NCBI GenBank assembly: GCA_029747015.1
Contig: JAKOGI010002701.1
Location: 27,856 to 91,855, forward strand
Source: Carnegiea gigantea
Taxonomy: Eukaryota > Streptophyta > Magnoliopsida > Caryophyllales > Cactaceae
Length of the DNA: 64,000 nt
Direction of reading: 5' to 3'
Part shown: positions 26,101-37,900 of the stretch, piece by piece
How the letters are laid out: each line of letters starts with the position of its first letter
Position numbering within the stretch: position 1 is the stretch's first letter
Position numbers and translations under genes: made by a program
Notes under the pieces: model-generated
The model's database searches: none
Seen by the model: only the letters and a program-made list of their open reading frames with translations
Told to the model about the DNA's origin: nothing

Positions 26101-27183
26101 ACATTTGTACAAATTCCCCCATCTATGATCACGTTATAGGTTTTGCTCTCACCTTGCATATGGGGTGGAAGATTTACTTCTTTTGGTTAGCCTCATGAGT
26201 GCCTTAGTGTGAAGTACTCTGTTGATTGTGAGCATCTTTGCCTTGTAAGACTTAAGATGTATCTACCTCTTTATCTGATTTTACTTCACTATCCTTCACC
26301 TCTATATAATCTATACCTTAATCTCCTTAATAATGAGGACCCTCATATTTAAATGATTAGCTTAAAACTAGCCATATCTGTTTCACGGGAATCACTTCTT
26401 TGGATTCTTTAGGACTTCTTTGGCAACTTTATTTCCCTTCCCTTTGTCATCGTCTTCCTTAGGGGGTTTATCTACCTTGTAGTGGCTAAAAGGCTTGAAT
26501 GAAGTGTTAGCCTCGGCAGAGTCTGTTGGGAAGGATTTCATAGGCTGTAACAAGTTTGAAAGCATTCTCACTTAAGCATCCCTTGTTCTAGACAATTCTA
26601 TTCAAAAACTAAATGAATTCAAGGCAATTATTAGGCTTTATCTTGCCATCAAACTCAAAGGTGTCAATTTTAAGGTCCTCGAAATCGTCTCTATAAGACC
26701 TCCTCCTTCTTGGTCTTATCTCCTCATTGGAGTTATAAAATCTCAGATATTTTAATGCAAAATCTTAACCATGGAGGGGGGCTCAAAGGCGGATCCCTCT
26801 CTCTTCAACTTAGCTAGTATAGTAGCTACTAAACTTGAGTAGTCAAGTTCTTAAGATTATCTTACAGCTGTAAAATAGCTTTATCTCTTCTTAGTTCATA
26901 TGCTTGCTATAAGAAAGCCCCATTGGAACTCTAAAAGATTGTTGAGAGGAGATGTTTCCCTCTCAGACGTTCTGCATTTGGACAAAAAAAAGGGATAGTT
27001 CTAGCTATTTTGAGGAGCAAGGTGTTATTGTAGTTGAAATTGTGTTTCTCTAAGGGCTCTTTTGTAGCTAAATCAATATGTTCCAAAGTTGAGAACTGGC
27101 AAAGCTAAAAGTAACAAAAGACTAAAAGCACCAAAGTGAAAGGGGCTCACTGAGGCTCAAAGTTGGGCACGGATACCAGTTGG
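23142..27183 (-). pseudogene. Tandem array interior 3: decayed gag-pol with gag deletion
   Basis: The integrase tail at 23111-23296 has AYRLVLLWDTNVSTTFNVEDL. The integrase core remains at 23727-23924 (LYFREIINLHEVPKTK). RNase H/RT linker pieces lie at 24697-24915 and a pre-RT segment at 25543-25728 (LLLEFKGVFHKDLPPRHPP). The RT catalytic box reads VYFNAILLYSK, so FDD has become FNA. The interior is about 4.04 kb against 4.45 and 4.50 kb for its neighbours. Most of the deficit is a gap of about 370 bases in gag near 26540, where the sequence jumps between blocks that in interior 2 lie at about 21000 and 21380. Confidence 0.8.
27166..27178 (-). other. Primer binding site of interior 3
   Basis: The minus strand reads TGGTATCCGTGCC, two changes from the initiator tRNA-Met complement, five bases inside LTR 4. 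Confidence 0.75.
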
Positions 27184-28338
27184 CGTATGAACTATGCAGC
27201 AAGAAAGAAAATCTTATCAAACAATTAAATAGCTTGGATATGACTTAAACTAAAGAATGAACTTCAGCATTCAAGCCTAAGGGAATCAACACTGAATGCC
27301 TAAACCCAAAGCACTAAAATCTAGATAAGGCGCCCCACTCTAAAACATCACCTTAAAAAGGATAAAGTTAAAAAGATTTGAGAGAGTTTTTACTATAACG
27401 TGGATGACTTTTACCCATATTCAGCATTAACTCATGCAAGAATAATAAAGGGGGCTTATATACTTCATCTAAGCTGACCTAACAAACCATAAAAGATTTA
27501 TAAGCCAGAGGCTTAAAATAGCAAACTTTATAACTTACACAACTCCTTTTCTAATTGCTAGTTTAGCTGTTAGCCAAAATAACTTAATTACTGCATTAGT
27601 CAAATTAACTTTGAAATTTAAACCCATTTAAGTACATAATTACATTTATAGGAAAATATAAAATGGGTCACAATTACAAACCCCCCCCCCAAAAAAGGTA
27701 AATTAGCAAGTGGAAGTTGCAAGTGCGGTGAGACTTAGACTATCCAGCAATCTGAAGGGGTTCTCTAATCTTAGCAGGTCCTTGGCTATATGCTTGAGCT
27801 TCTAGCTAGTTAAATGGTATTATACTCCTTTTAAAACATCTTGATAAGTAATCATGGGCTTATGGTCCATTAGAACTAGCTCAAAAGCATTGATAATCCA
27901 AGATGCCCTAACCCTCCTGCACTGCTTTTCTAATAATATCCAATTTTCATGCTATGGTTACTCGTGGTGTGGTTTCAGATGGGAAATGAGATGAGAATTT
28001 GAAAGTAGACACATTGATCTTCAAATAAGGTATAATATTAGCTAAGGTTCTAGCATGAAGACTTTTGAAAACCCCCTTGAAACTAGACCTAGCCTGCATT
28101 ATCCTAAGTCAACTACAGTGAACTTTGTTAAGCTACTATGACTAACGCTGATCACTTAACCTCAAAATGATTACTTCAAGTTGAAGTTAACTTATTAAGG
28201 AGTATAACATAGCATGGCACTTCTCATGCAAACCGTAAATACCAACTCTTTGGCTCACAAATAAAGGCCTTTTAATGATCAAGTACGAGTGTTAGGCTTG
28301 TGTCTTTCAAGTTGGGTTCTCCTTAATCTTGGAATGCA
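27184..28338 (-). repeat. Tandem array LTR 4 (outer, 5' LTR of interior 3)
   Basis: Begins CGTATGAAC and ends GGAATGCA; about 1155 bases. To its right the sequence is unrelated to the interiors, which marks the array edge. A C/A run of ten Cs followed by As lies at about 27680-27697. Confidence 0.8.
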
Positions 28339-31300
28339 TTACTCCATTGAATATTGTGGGAGTTAAAACTCGAATATAAGATTACAGTGAAAGCCCATCT
28401 ACACATGCTGTAAAATCTCAATGTGGCTGCAGGATGGTGATAACCAGGTCCCTGCTAGAACAATGTACCATAACTTAGGTAGTCGCCATAGCTCAGCAGA
28501 GGTGGAGACTAAGAACAGGAGTCTTCCTCTCTCTGGATTCCCAAATATAAAGTACCCATACCCTAAGGGGGAGGTGGCTCTTACTACGAGCTCACAAAAA
28601 GTGCATGACTTTGTTATCCTCCCCCATAAGCTATAAGTAATACCCCCAGGGACAATGGCATTAAGGAGAAGTCTTGAGAGTACCAGAAGCAGAAGCTGCC
28701 ATAGTGGCTTGCCTCGAAGAGTAGGGAAGAGGTTATCGCCCTTAAGTAGTAGAAACCTCTCGGCCACGGTGTTGAGAAGCAGCCTATGATATACATTGAA
28801 TTTGCAAAGAAAAAAAAAAGAAAGAAACTTTGACAAATGTAAAGAAAAAGCTAAGTTAAGGTAATTCTAACTCAACCATGTTGTCCCCCTGATGATAGTT
28901 GCACTACTACCTGATCTGATGAATAGTAGCTTTTAGTCTACCCATAACTTTTATCATTGTTATGCTCTCTTCCCCATGGAATATGCAAGGGAAACTAGAA
29001 ATGACAAGCAAAAACCAAACAAAAAGAAAGAGCTAATGATAATAGAAAAGTGCCTGACCCCTGCCAATCTAAGGAAATGTTCTAAAACTCAGGGATGGTA
29101 GTGTCTTTGACCTCCTTAATCCCTTCATATTGCTACACCTCGAAGGCATCGGTGTGCCTTATGTCGATGCATCATTTGGACACCCTAACGATACTATAAA
29201 TTACAAACAGTCATAAAATGACAATCATGAAAAGTGAGCTTGACAAACAAACATAAGCAAACTAGGGGCTTACACTTAGAGCAATAAGGCAATTAGCTGC
29301 CCTTGAACAAACTCGCCACAGTCTCCCTCTTCCAGGTAGTAAACATAATCCTCTCACCTAAGCACTCAGTAATCTACTCCAGGGCAAGGAAGGATGAAAA
29401 CATAGCGTACATATGTGGAGGCACCGACCTCTAAGGCACCATTGAGCCAGGGATTAATTGGTGGTTTACCTACTCACTGAGGTACCAAACATACCCAAAA
29501 GGCCCCTCAATAAGGATTCTTTGATAAGAAAGAGCTCAGGTCTGGCTAATAAAATTGGGGATACTCCCTGACATCAACCAATGAATCCTAGATCACCAAA
29601 AGCAAAATAAAAAGTGAACACTTAAAAGGCTTAAAAGCAAAGACATTCAAAGAACCAAGCGAATAGAAACGTCCTTACATTCCCAATGATTTGGCCATTC
29701 AAGGACAACATAAAATTGCTGATTTCTTTCAAGGTTAGGGCCTTACTCGTGCAGTTGTTTTAATTTCACTATAATATGAAAGGAAATCATCTAGCATCTT
29801 TAGTACCAAGAGCAATCTTGGGGAACTGCTCTAGAAACCAGCTATGCCAAAGGAAAAAGAAAGATCAGAATGATGCACTGAAACACTCCAACACATAAAT
29901 AAAACAAGTAAGTGAAGCTCACCTTAAGCACTTTTCAAAAGCCTCCTAAGGTCACCACGAGCTAATTCTTTCTATTCCACCAATAAGTTGACCTCATATA
30001 CTTGAAGAGGTAGCAAAAGCTAGGGTGTCTCAGTAAAAATTATCCAGCGCAGTAAGATCTTCCAAGTTTTCATCAAATGAAGATAGCAGTGGTTTCTCTT
30101 ATCAGAGAAACTTATGCAACCGAGCAAATATGCTATGAAAGGGCAAAAGATATGCTTATAAAAAAGGTCATCCAAAGAACCTCCAAGACCTCTTTGATCA
30201 TAGAGTATTGGATGAAGTGGGACTTGAGAGGCCATCTCACGATCAAAGACCTAGACAACTTCACGTGTGTTTGTCTCTCCAGCTTAAAGTCTAGGTAGTA
30301 CTTCTACGGTATTGACCTGAAAGGAACCCTCATCAGCATGCAGTAATCTATAGGGGCATATCACCAACCCACCCAAAGGACATTAAAAGGTGTTAGTAGT
30401 TCCCAAAACATCCCTATTAAACCCCTAAGAAGGTAACTATCAATTTTTATCCAGGCCTCACAGACCTTGATCAGATGGTTGAAGCCATCGCATATCACCA
30501 TCATTTTAATGATGCTGGGAAGCCTCCTATGAAGGCACTCAATGTCTTGTATATTCTAGAATCTCTTCACAAATTCTTGGTTCTACAAAGTAAAATTGAA
30601 AAGTAACATCTCATAGCGACTTTAAAGAAAATTTAGGAACCCCCCCAAAAAAGGAGAAACCATCAATGAAAAGAACTTATGACACACTTATAAGCAGTTA
30701 TGGAAATGCGGTGGTGCATAGTTTTATAGTACAACAAGTTTGAAGAGCTAAACCTATACTCATCCTTAAGTAGTCAATCGACGGCTCGACAGTGAGAAGG
30801 ACCAGGTTGTATGTTAGCCATAATCTACATGTAAAGCATCAAAAATTTAGTTTGCAAGTAGAAACAATGGAGGTCAAACACCCTACAATACTTAAAAATA
30901 CACAAAAGAATTTCGATGATAAGTTCACATCAATTTGGTAGAATCAATACTAAAACCTACAAAAACAACTAAGGAGCAAGAATCAAAACTAACTTTCACT
31001 CCTAGTAGTTCTCTACACTCTAGAAACATCCTAAACACACAAAATTTGTCCATTAGATCCTCAAAAATGAAGGATCACAACCAAACCATGCAAACCCTCA
31101 AATCAGCCAAAGTAGGCATGAAATTCGAAATTCAACAAAAATTTCCAAGAATTAAGCAAATAATGCAAAAATAAACAAGAATTGAGCAATTACCTAGAGA
31201 ATTTGAGCAGAATTGAAGCCTTGGAGAGCTTCGAGACGCCAAAATGATGTTTTTGGAGAGGGTGGTTTGAGAAATGGATGTGAAATGAAAGAGGAACAAA

Positions 31301-31636
31301 AAGCAGCAACTTTTTAAGGTTCTAATAACCAAGTAGCAGTTAAAACCACCCTCTATGGCTACCAGGTATCAAATCATGTCATTGAGGCTTAGCGACATGT
31401 GTCAACATGCCTAATCATGCCACCACCTCAGTATTCAGTCTGGCGCCTATCCCAGTCATCTTGCTGCAACCTAGTGACAATAGAGTGACAACTTATTGCC
31501 TGCACGCGAGTATCGTCTGATGCATGCATTATACTTGACCGTACAACATGCAAAAATAACCAACACCCTTTTAATTTTGTTTTTCAAAGCTTCCTTTTTA
31601 AGAAAAACTTTTTAAAATTTTAAACAAGGGGAGACT
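28339..31636. other. Unassigned region, possibly a decayed minus-strand gene
   Basis: No confident gene. The longest frame is 145 codons at 28399-28836 (minus), hydrophobic and unrecognised. On the minus strand, 31130-31400 looks like a plant 5' leader: CT-rich, then short frames, then a possible donor (CTCTAG then GTAATTG at 31193) followed by a T-rich stretch. This leader lies beside a minisatellite, as in the Tat element, where an antisense gene promoter (59944) is followed by an array (60060). That parallel is suggestive only. The rest is AT-rich with no motif I can name. Confidence 0.35.
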
Positions 31637-31796
31637 GTCAAGTATAAAAGTCTTAAACTGGTAAAGGCTGTCTAGCATCAAATTTTTAAACCAGTGGAGA
31701 CCATCCAGCCTCAATTTTTTAAACTAGTGGAGGCTATCAAGCCTCAAGTTTTTAAACTGGTGTAGACCATCAAGTCTCAAATTTTTAAACCGGTGG
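31637..31796. repeat. ~33-bp minisatellite, left part
   Basis: Units of about 33 bases with core AAATTTTTAAACCGGTGG then AGACCATCAAGCCTC, about five copies. The array stops at 31796 where the Tekay-type element begins and resumes at 42612. Joining AAACCGGTGG to AGACTATTAAGG restores the repeat. Confidence 0.85.
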
Positions 31797-34301
31797 TGTA
31801 GCACCCTGAATTTTCAATTCATTCTTTATTACTAATATTGACCTATGTGGCAGCGGAAGGACCTAAATGGGGTGTTACCGTCGTATTTCCTTCATGGAAA
31901 TACCAGGCTGAGTATCAACCAACAAATTAATGTAGAAGATTCATCGAATAGTACCTCAGTTTAGAGATTCCAATCACAATTACAGCAATGACTAAGCTAA
32001 AACAAAATCCATTACAAGTTCTTTTCCAAAACAACTAAGTTGATCCAAACTACAACTTAAACGATGGAGCTTCGCTCTAACTTTGGATCCCCATTCCCAT
32101 GCGCATGCACTTTACTTAAAAACAAAACATTTTACACAAAAATGAGATAAACTCAATAACAAACACCCCTAACAACAAAGGTACGCACACAAATTCATTT
32201 TAAAACATTTTAAGGGTGGGGGAAACACACAACCAATTCTGATAAACCACCTTAGTACAAAAGCCATTCAGTACTCCTCGTTTAATCAGTTTCAGTTTTT
32301 CAAGGGTGAGTGACCCAACTGGGTCTCATAGCATGTGTTTAGGTCGAGAGCAGCCGCTTAACTATAACTTAGCCTACTGTCACTCGGATGGTTACTGCTT
32401 AACTAACCCTGGCCTACCGCTTCAATGGACGGTTACTGCTAGCCTGGCCCATGCCCGTCCATAAGGAGGCACATGGCCGCTCACATGCATGCATTATACC
32501 TAGGGAAGGCTAATGGCCTTCGAATCATAAAAAGGTAAGAATTCCTCAACCTCACCCATCCAGTCAGTAATTACATGTTCAAATTAATAATATCCTTTAG
32601 TCCACATGCACAGTCCAACCCCGACCCATCCTGGTCTGAAGTATTCAATTTTTTTTTTTGGCAACTCAACCAACCTCCAACCCATACATTCACTAGTTTA
32701 ATAAAATGATGAAGATGCAAATCATAAGGGGAAATCGCATCACATACACATGGTATAAACACCGAACCTTCACAGAACACATTCAAATATTCCTTCAATG
32801 TAAACACAATTCACATTTTTGAAGCACACTCGGGGAAGGCTTAGGGCATGCTTGTTACCTGGTAGTCCGTAACTTACGGACTCGTTTTCCCTTAGCTTAA
32901 TCTAGATATCTGCACCTGGAGTCGAACAACACCTGTGTATTAGGCCCCAAACTATACGAAACACATCTCAGCCCTATCCTTTGTCTCGATTAATGTTTCT
33001 ATGATTTTTAGGTCACTTTAGGGATTTCTAGCTGTAGTTAGTCCCGATTTCAGTTTTGGTCAAAATCTGGAATCAAATTCCAGAGCCCATATCTCGAGTT
33101 CCCGCTATCGAAACTTAAAGTTCTTGCCCTTTCTGGAAGTTTAGTCCGTCACCTATAATTTCTATGCTTAGTGTTTTCCTAAAATGTGTCCAACACTAGG
33201 TTGTTTTTCTCAAAGAACCGAGGCAATCACTAGCTGCCCAGATCTGGGCAGCCCTCAGTAAATTGGTCATAACTCACCCAATACAACTTCGATTTTCTTG
33301 ATATTAAAACTAGATTACTCAGCACAGTCTGGCCTATCTACCGTAAAAATTTCATAATTTTTGGGATACCATACCATTATAGGTCGAATTTCAACATTAG
33401 GGTAAATTCTAGTCTCCTATCAGTGGTGTTCTGCCCAGCCAATCTACTTCCAAAGGGGGTCTTTTTAGTCCAAATTTGCACCACGTCAAGCCACACGTCT
33501 ACCGGTATGCATCCTATCGATTTCTAAGCCCCCACCAACCCAAATTAAGCCAAAGATCGAAACTTCATTCAATAAAAAACAAAAACATCACCAAAACTTA
33601 CCTTGACCCAGTTTTTGAAAATGAGTGATGGAGTTCCTTCCTACTCCCAAATCCAAGGCTGAAAATTTAAAATTCATGTTAGAAAAATCATAACTTGATC
33701 ATGGGATTGCAAAGATCAAAACAAAATGAAATTTCAAAGCTTTGATGCATAGGGTGCATGGGTGTAGGGTTTAGCCATGCATCATCACTCACCACACAAC
33801 AAGGGGGTGGACGGTGGTAGTGCTCGGTAGCTGTAGGCAACTGGGCGGTGCAGGTGGCTGGGCAGCACCGATAGCGGTGAGGGGGTGAGTGAGAGAGAGT
33901 AGAGAGAGAGAGACAGCATGAACGGAGGGAGAGAGAGAATGGCACTAGAGACAGAGAGAGCATAAAGAGAGAGAGAGGGTGAGGGGGGTGGCTGCCACCA
34001 GGGTTTTGGTGGGGGGCTCGGCTTTGAGCTAGGGTTTTAGGTTGATGGGGTCATGTGGGCTAGGCACAGAGGGACGGGGAGTTTGAGTGAGAAAGGGAGA
34101 TTAGGGTTAGGGTAAATTGGGAGGGAAAAAGAAATAAATCTCAAAAAAAATAAATTTCAAAAGAAATAAATAATTTCAACAAAATGAAAGTAAAGAAATC
34201 TCTTTTTTCTTCCAAAACTTGGCTTGACTTAGACCATGAGTCTTAAGTCAGTCCATATCAACAGTATGTCGACCCGCACTTGAATTTTTCGGGGTCTTAC
34301 A
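31797..34301 (-). repeat. Tekay-type element 3' LTR
   Basis: Runs from TGTAGCACCCTGAA to GGGGTCTTACA, 2505 bases, homologous to 40153-42611. It contains a GA-rich microsatellite at about 33889-33980. Confidence 0.9.
33889..33980. repeat. GA-rich microsatellite in 3' LTR
   Basis: Interrupted (GA)n run, matched in the other LTR at about 42186-42286. Confidence 0.8.
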
Positions 34302-34437
34302 TACTACCCCACTGAAGAAAGTTTTGTCCCCGAAACTTAAATGAATTGCGACATATTCCATCATCCTGAAAATGAATTTCCGGGATTTTACATACTACCC
34401 TACTTAAGAAAGTTTTGTCCCCAAAACTTATACACAC
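34291..34437 (-). repeat. 91-bp duplication of LTR edge and polypurine tract
   Basis: The block with GGGGTCTTACATACTACC then GAAAGTTTTGTCCCCGAAAC at 34291-34346 is repeated in diverged form at 34382-34437 (GGGATTTTACATACTACC then GAAAGTTTTGTCCCCAAAAC). The element therefore has two LTR-end plus polypurine-tract copies in tandem. The outer one matches the end of the partner LTR. Confidence 0.8.
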
Positions 34438-34610
34438 CTGATGAAAACAAGTAAGGGTATTTGTCTCGCATCTCCTGATCTGGTTCCCAGGATGCTTCTG
34501 ACATCTCGTGGTTGGCCCGGAGGACCTTCACCAATGGCACCATTTTTCGACAAAATTATTTCGCCCTCCAGTTAAGGATTTGCGTAGGTTGTTGCTCATA
34601 CGATAAGTCT
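34430..34610 (-). pseudogene. Chromodomain at integrase C-terminus
   Basis: The minus strand encodes PTQILNWRAK, then VPLVKVLRANHEMSEASW and EPDQEMRDKYPYLF. The pattern of I-L-D/N, V-K-V-W/L and A-S/T-W-E-P is that of chromoviral integrase chromodomains, thought to guide integration to marked chromatin. It sits directly before the polyprotein stop at 34400, its normal place in Tekay/Del elements. One in-frame stop is visible after RAK. Confidence 0.8.
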
Positions 34611-35260
34611 TCTTGAAGTTGTATAGGGTTGGCCTCGATTACATGAGAGGGATCTGGGATACACTTCCGTAGCTATGACACATAGAACACATTGTGTACC
34701 CTCGGAAGCTCAGGCGGTAGTTCTAATCGATATACTACCTCCCCAACTCATTGTATAATTGGGTATAACCCAATATACCTCGGGCTTAGCTTTTCTGCAA
34801 TGCCAAACCTTGCGATTCTCTTAGTTGGGGATACCTTAAGAAACACCTGATCTCCCACTTGAAGCTCTAAAGGCCTATGCCTTCAGTCGGCGTAACTCTT
34901 CTGGCGGCTCTAAGCAGCTCTCCTTCGGTCCTGAATCACTCGAATCTTGTCAATGGTAGCTTGAATTAATTCAGGTTCGACGGTAAGGACCTCCTCGATT
35001 TCTTGTCAGCAGAGTGGAGATCTGCACCTTCTCCCATATAACATCTCGTACGGGGCCGTCTTAATGCTTGCATGGTAACTATTGTTATAGGAGAATTCGA
35101 TTAGTACCAGCTATTCATCCCAAACTTTATTGAAGTCCATGGTATAAGCTCTCAACGTATCTTCCAGTGTCTAAATAGTTCACTCAGTTTGCCTATCCAT
35201 AGTCGGACGGAAAGCAGTACTTAAATGTAACAACGTTCCAAACACCTCCTGTAACTTTTG

Positions 35261-35800
35261 CTAAAAACACGACTGGAACCTAGTGTCCCGATCCAACACT
35301 ATAGAGCTAGGTACTCCGTATAACCTAACTATCTGCTCCAGGTATGCTTGGGCCAGCTGGTCTAGAGTCCAAGAATTCCTCATAGCTATAAAGTGTGCCG
35401 TCTTGGTGAGTCTGTCCACTATAACCCAGATTGCATTATTCTTCTTCTGAGTCAGAGGTAAGCCGACCACGAAATCCATGGATACTGAATCCCACTTCTA
35501 CTCGGGGATGTCCAATGGTTGCTGCAGTCTTGCCGGCCGTTGGCGTTTAATCTTCACTTGTTGATAGGTCAAGCACTTCACTACATAGTCGGCTACCTCC
35601 TGCTTCATTGTGCTCCACCAGAACGTTTGCTTAAGATCCTTAAACAGTTTATTCCCCCTGGGTGTGTAGAGTGTAGAGTATTGTGACCTTCATCCAAAAT
35701 CATCTGCTTAAGCTCTTCCACTGCGGGGACACACACCCGATTGTGGAACCTTATAGTACTGTCCTCATGGATCATGAACCCAGGCACTTTCCCCACCAAT
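35261..35800 (-). pseudogene. Integrase zinc-finger and catalytic core
   Basis: The N-terminal part (35605-35799) shows FHNRVCVPAVEELKQMIL and the HSTHPGG element of the HHCC finger. Its CxxC pair reads CLTYQQ, so the second Cys is Tyr. The core (35261-35479) keeps MDFVVGLPLTQ with the first catalytic Asp, VIVDRLTKTAHFI, and the second Asp in LDRDTRF. The downstream Glu region is broken by frameshifts. Confidence 0.85.
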
Positions 35801-36108
35801 ATGTCCTCCCTAATCTATTCCAGTTGAGAGTCCGTAGCCTATACTACACGAATTTTCTCTATAAGAGTTGGCTGCGCTTCCATAGCATAGAGCATAGACT
35901 TCGTTGCCGGGGTTGTTACGTTAAGCTCCATTTTTCAGAACTCCTTACACAAGTCGACGGGCAACTCGAACAGGCAGTTTAGCGTCAGGTATGATCGACG
36001 ACACAGGGCATCTGCCACTACGTTTGCCTTCCTTGGATTGTACTGAAAGTGGATGTCGTAGTCCTTCAGGAACTCCAGCCACCTCGTCTGCCTCAGATGT
36101 AGGTCTTT

Positions 36109-36303
36109 TTACGAGAAGAGGTATTTTAGACTCTGGTGGTCAGTGAAAACCTCGCAATGTACCCCATGCAGATAATGCCTCCAAATCTTTAGTGCGAACT
36201 CGAGAGCTACTAGTTCTAGGTCATGATCAGGTAGTTTCAATCGTGAGTTTTTAGTTGTTGCGAGGCATAAGCTATAACACGAACCTCTTGCATCAGCACG
36301 CAT
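36109..36303 (-). pseudogene. RNase H domain
   Basis: Contains [18 protein letters not shown] followed by [19 protein letters not shown]. This is the conserved Ty3/gypsy RNase H core with the catalytic Glu and the TDH Asp. Preceding codons are broken. Confidence 0.87.
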
Positions 36304-36454
36304 CCCAATCCTTTTCTAGACGCATCACTATACACCATAAAGTCTTTGTCACCAGTGGGCAATGCCAATATAGGTGCACTCGTCAGTCTTTTCTTGAGTT
36401 CTTGGAAGGCTTCTTTGCATTGCTCCGTCCATTCATACTTAGTGACCTTCCTTG

Positions 36455-37186
36455 TTAAGTTGGTGGCCGGGTACCGATCTTTGAGAAGTTCTGAACAAAC
36501 CTATGATAATACCCCGCCAAGCCCAAGAAACTTCTCACTTCCGTTGGGTTCTTAGGGGTCGGCCACTTTGTTATGGCCTTTATCTTCTGAGGGTCCACAG
36601 ACACCCCGTCATTAGACACCACACACCCCAAAAATGCCACTTGCCCTAACCAAAACTCACTTTGTCAACTTGACATACAAGTCCTTCTTCCTCAGTGTCT
36701 CTAGAACGGTCCTCAAGTGGTGGGTATGATCCTCCAGAGTCCTTGCGTAAATCAATATGTCATCTATAAACACTACCATAAATTAGTCCAGGTAGGTTTA
36801 AAGACTCTATTAATGAGATCCATGAACACTGCTAGATTGTTTGTGAGTACAAAGTCATAATGCCCATAATGGGTACGGAATGCAGTTTTAGGTATGTCTT
36901 CATCCTTGATCCGGAGTTGATAGTACCCCGAATGAAGGTCTATTTTTAAGAAGGTTCCGGCAGCTTTAAGTTGGTCAAAGAGGTCGTCTATTCTGGACAA
37001 AGGGTATCGGTTCTTGACCATGATCTTGTTCAGTTCCCTATAGTCTATGCATAACCTCAGAGTTCCATCCTTCCTTTTTACGAATAATACTGGGGTTCCC
37101 CATGGAGAGATACTAGGTCGAGTATACCCTTTTTCTAACAGCTCGTCCAGCTGTATCTTTAGCACCTTAAGTTCTGATGCTGCCAT
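36455..37186 (-). pseudogene. Reverse transcriptase domain
   Basis: Reads from [17 protein letters not shown] through [16 protein letters not shown] and [15 protein letters not shown]. The segment that usually reads LVMPFGLTNAP is shortened to LTNNLAV. A frameshift follows, then [17 protein letters not shown] with both catalytic Asp residues, and the connection segment at 36455-36640 ([19 protein letters not shown]). Confidence 0.9.
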
Positions 37187-37499
37187 TCAATAGGGTGCCT
37201 TAGAGATGGGGGTGGCTCCAGGTATTAGATCGATACAGAACTCTACTTCTCTGAGGGATGGTATACCGTGAATCTCCGTTAGGAATACCTCCGAGAATTC
37301 CTGCACTACTAGAATGTCTGCAAGGGAGGATTCAGCAACCTCGGTTTTAACTACATTACATAAGAATCCTTCGCAGCCTCGCCCTAACAACTTGTTGGCT
37401 TTCATCGCGGTAATCAGGTTTACTCCAGCCCTTGAAACCTTCTCTTTGCGTACTACTTTTTCCCATTCAACCCCTTAGGGTGATTCTTTGTTTTGGATA

Positions 37500-37900
37500 G
37501 TCTATCTAAGCCTGATACTTCGGTAACCAATCCATCCCCAGGATGACTCCAAAATACGTCAAGTTGAACCTATATAGGTCGGCCAGGAACTAATGCTCAT
37601 ACATCCGAGTAAGACAGTTCTCATATAACCCCTCACACTTCACACGCTTTCCATCAGGGAGGATCACAGATAGCAGGGGGTTTTACAGGTTGGAACAAAC
37701 CCTAGTGTCTCAACCAGTTTAACAGAAATAAAAGAGTGCGTAGCATCCGAATCAAGCAAAATATCTACTGGTTGAGCTTAGATAGAGAATGTACCCGTTA
37801 CGATGTTTGGAGCATCCTCCGCTTCTTCCTTACACAACACATAAACTCTGCGCCCAGTGTGTCACACTGGTTGGTTGGGGGTTCTAGCCTGGCTGTGCTG
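37500..37900 (-). pseudogene. Aspartic protease domain
   Basis: DILLDSDATHSFIS occupies the place of the DSGATHSFIS active-site box. The Gly to Asp change is one G-to-A transition on the coding strand (codon at 37745-37747) and should abolish activity. Downstream VILGMDWLPKYQA is the usual second landmark of chromoviral proteases. Confidence 0.85.

Larger units (their letters stand above)
10792..28338 (-). mobile_element. Tandem array of three Ty3/gypsy elements sharing four LTRs
   Basis: Four copies of a ~1.1 kb repeat begin TGTATGAAC (or CGTATGAAC) and end near GGAATGCA. They start at 10792, 16352, 21988 and 27184 and alternate with three homologous minus-strand gag-pol interiors. The inner LTRs have a primer binding site on their left and polypurine-like DNA on their right, so each serves two neighbouring elements. 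LTR-LTR recombination between sister copies classically gives this structure. The copies differ by many substitutions and small indels (roughly 15-20% by eye), so the array is old. The five bases outside the array (CATGA left, TTACT right) do not match, so no target-site duplication is evident. Clade not assigned: gag, protease, RT and integrase resemble plant chromoviruses, but I see no chromodomain. Confidence 0.85.

Noticed and set aside
28399..28836. 145-codon minus-strand frame
   Set aside because: No motif or family recognised, hydrophobic composition of uncertain meaning and no supporting context; kept only as part of an unassigned region.
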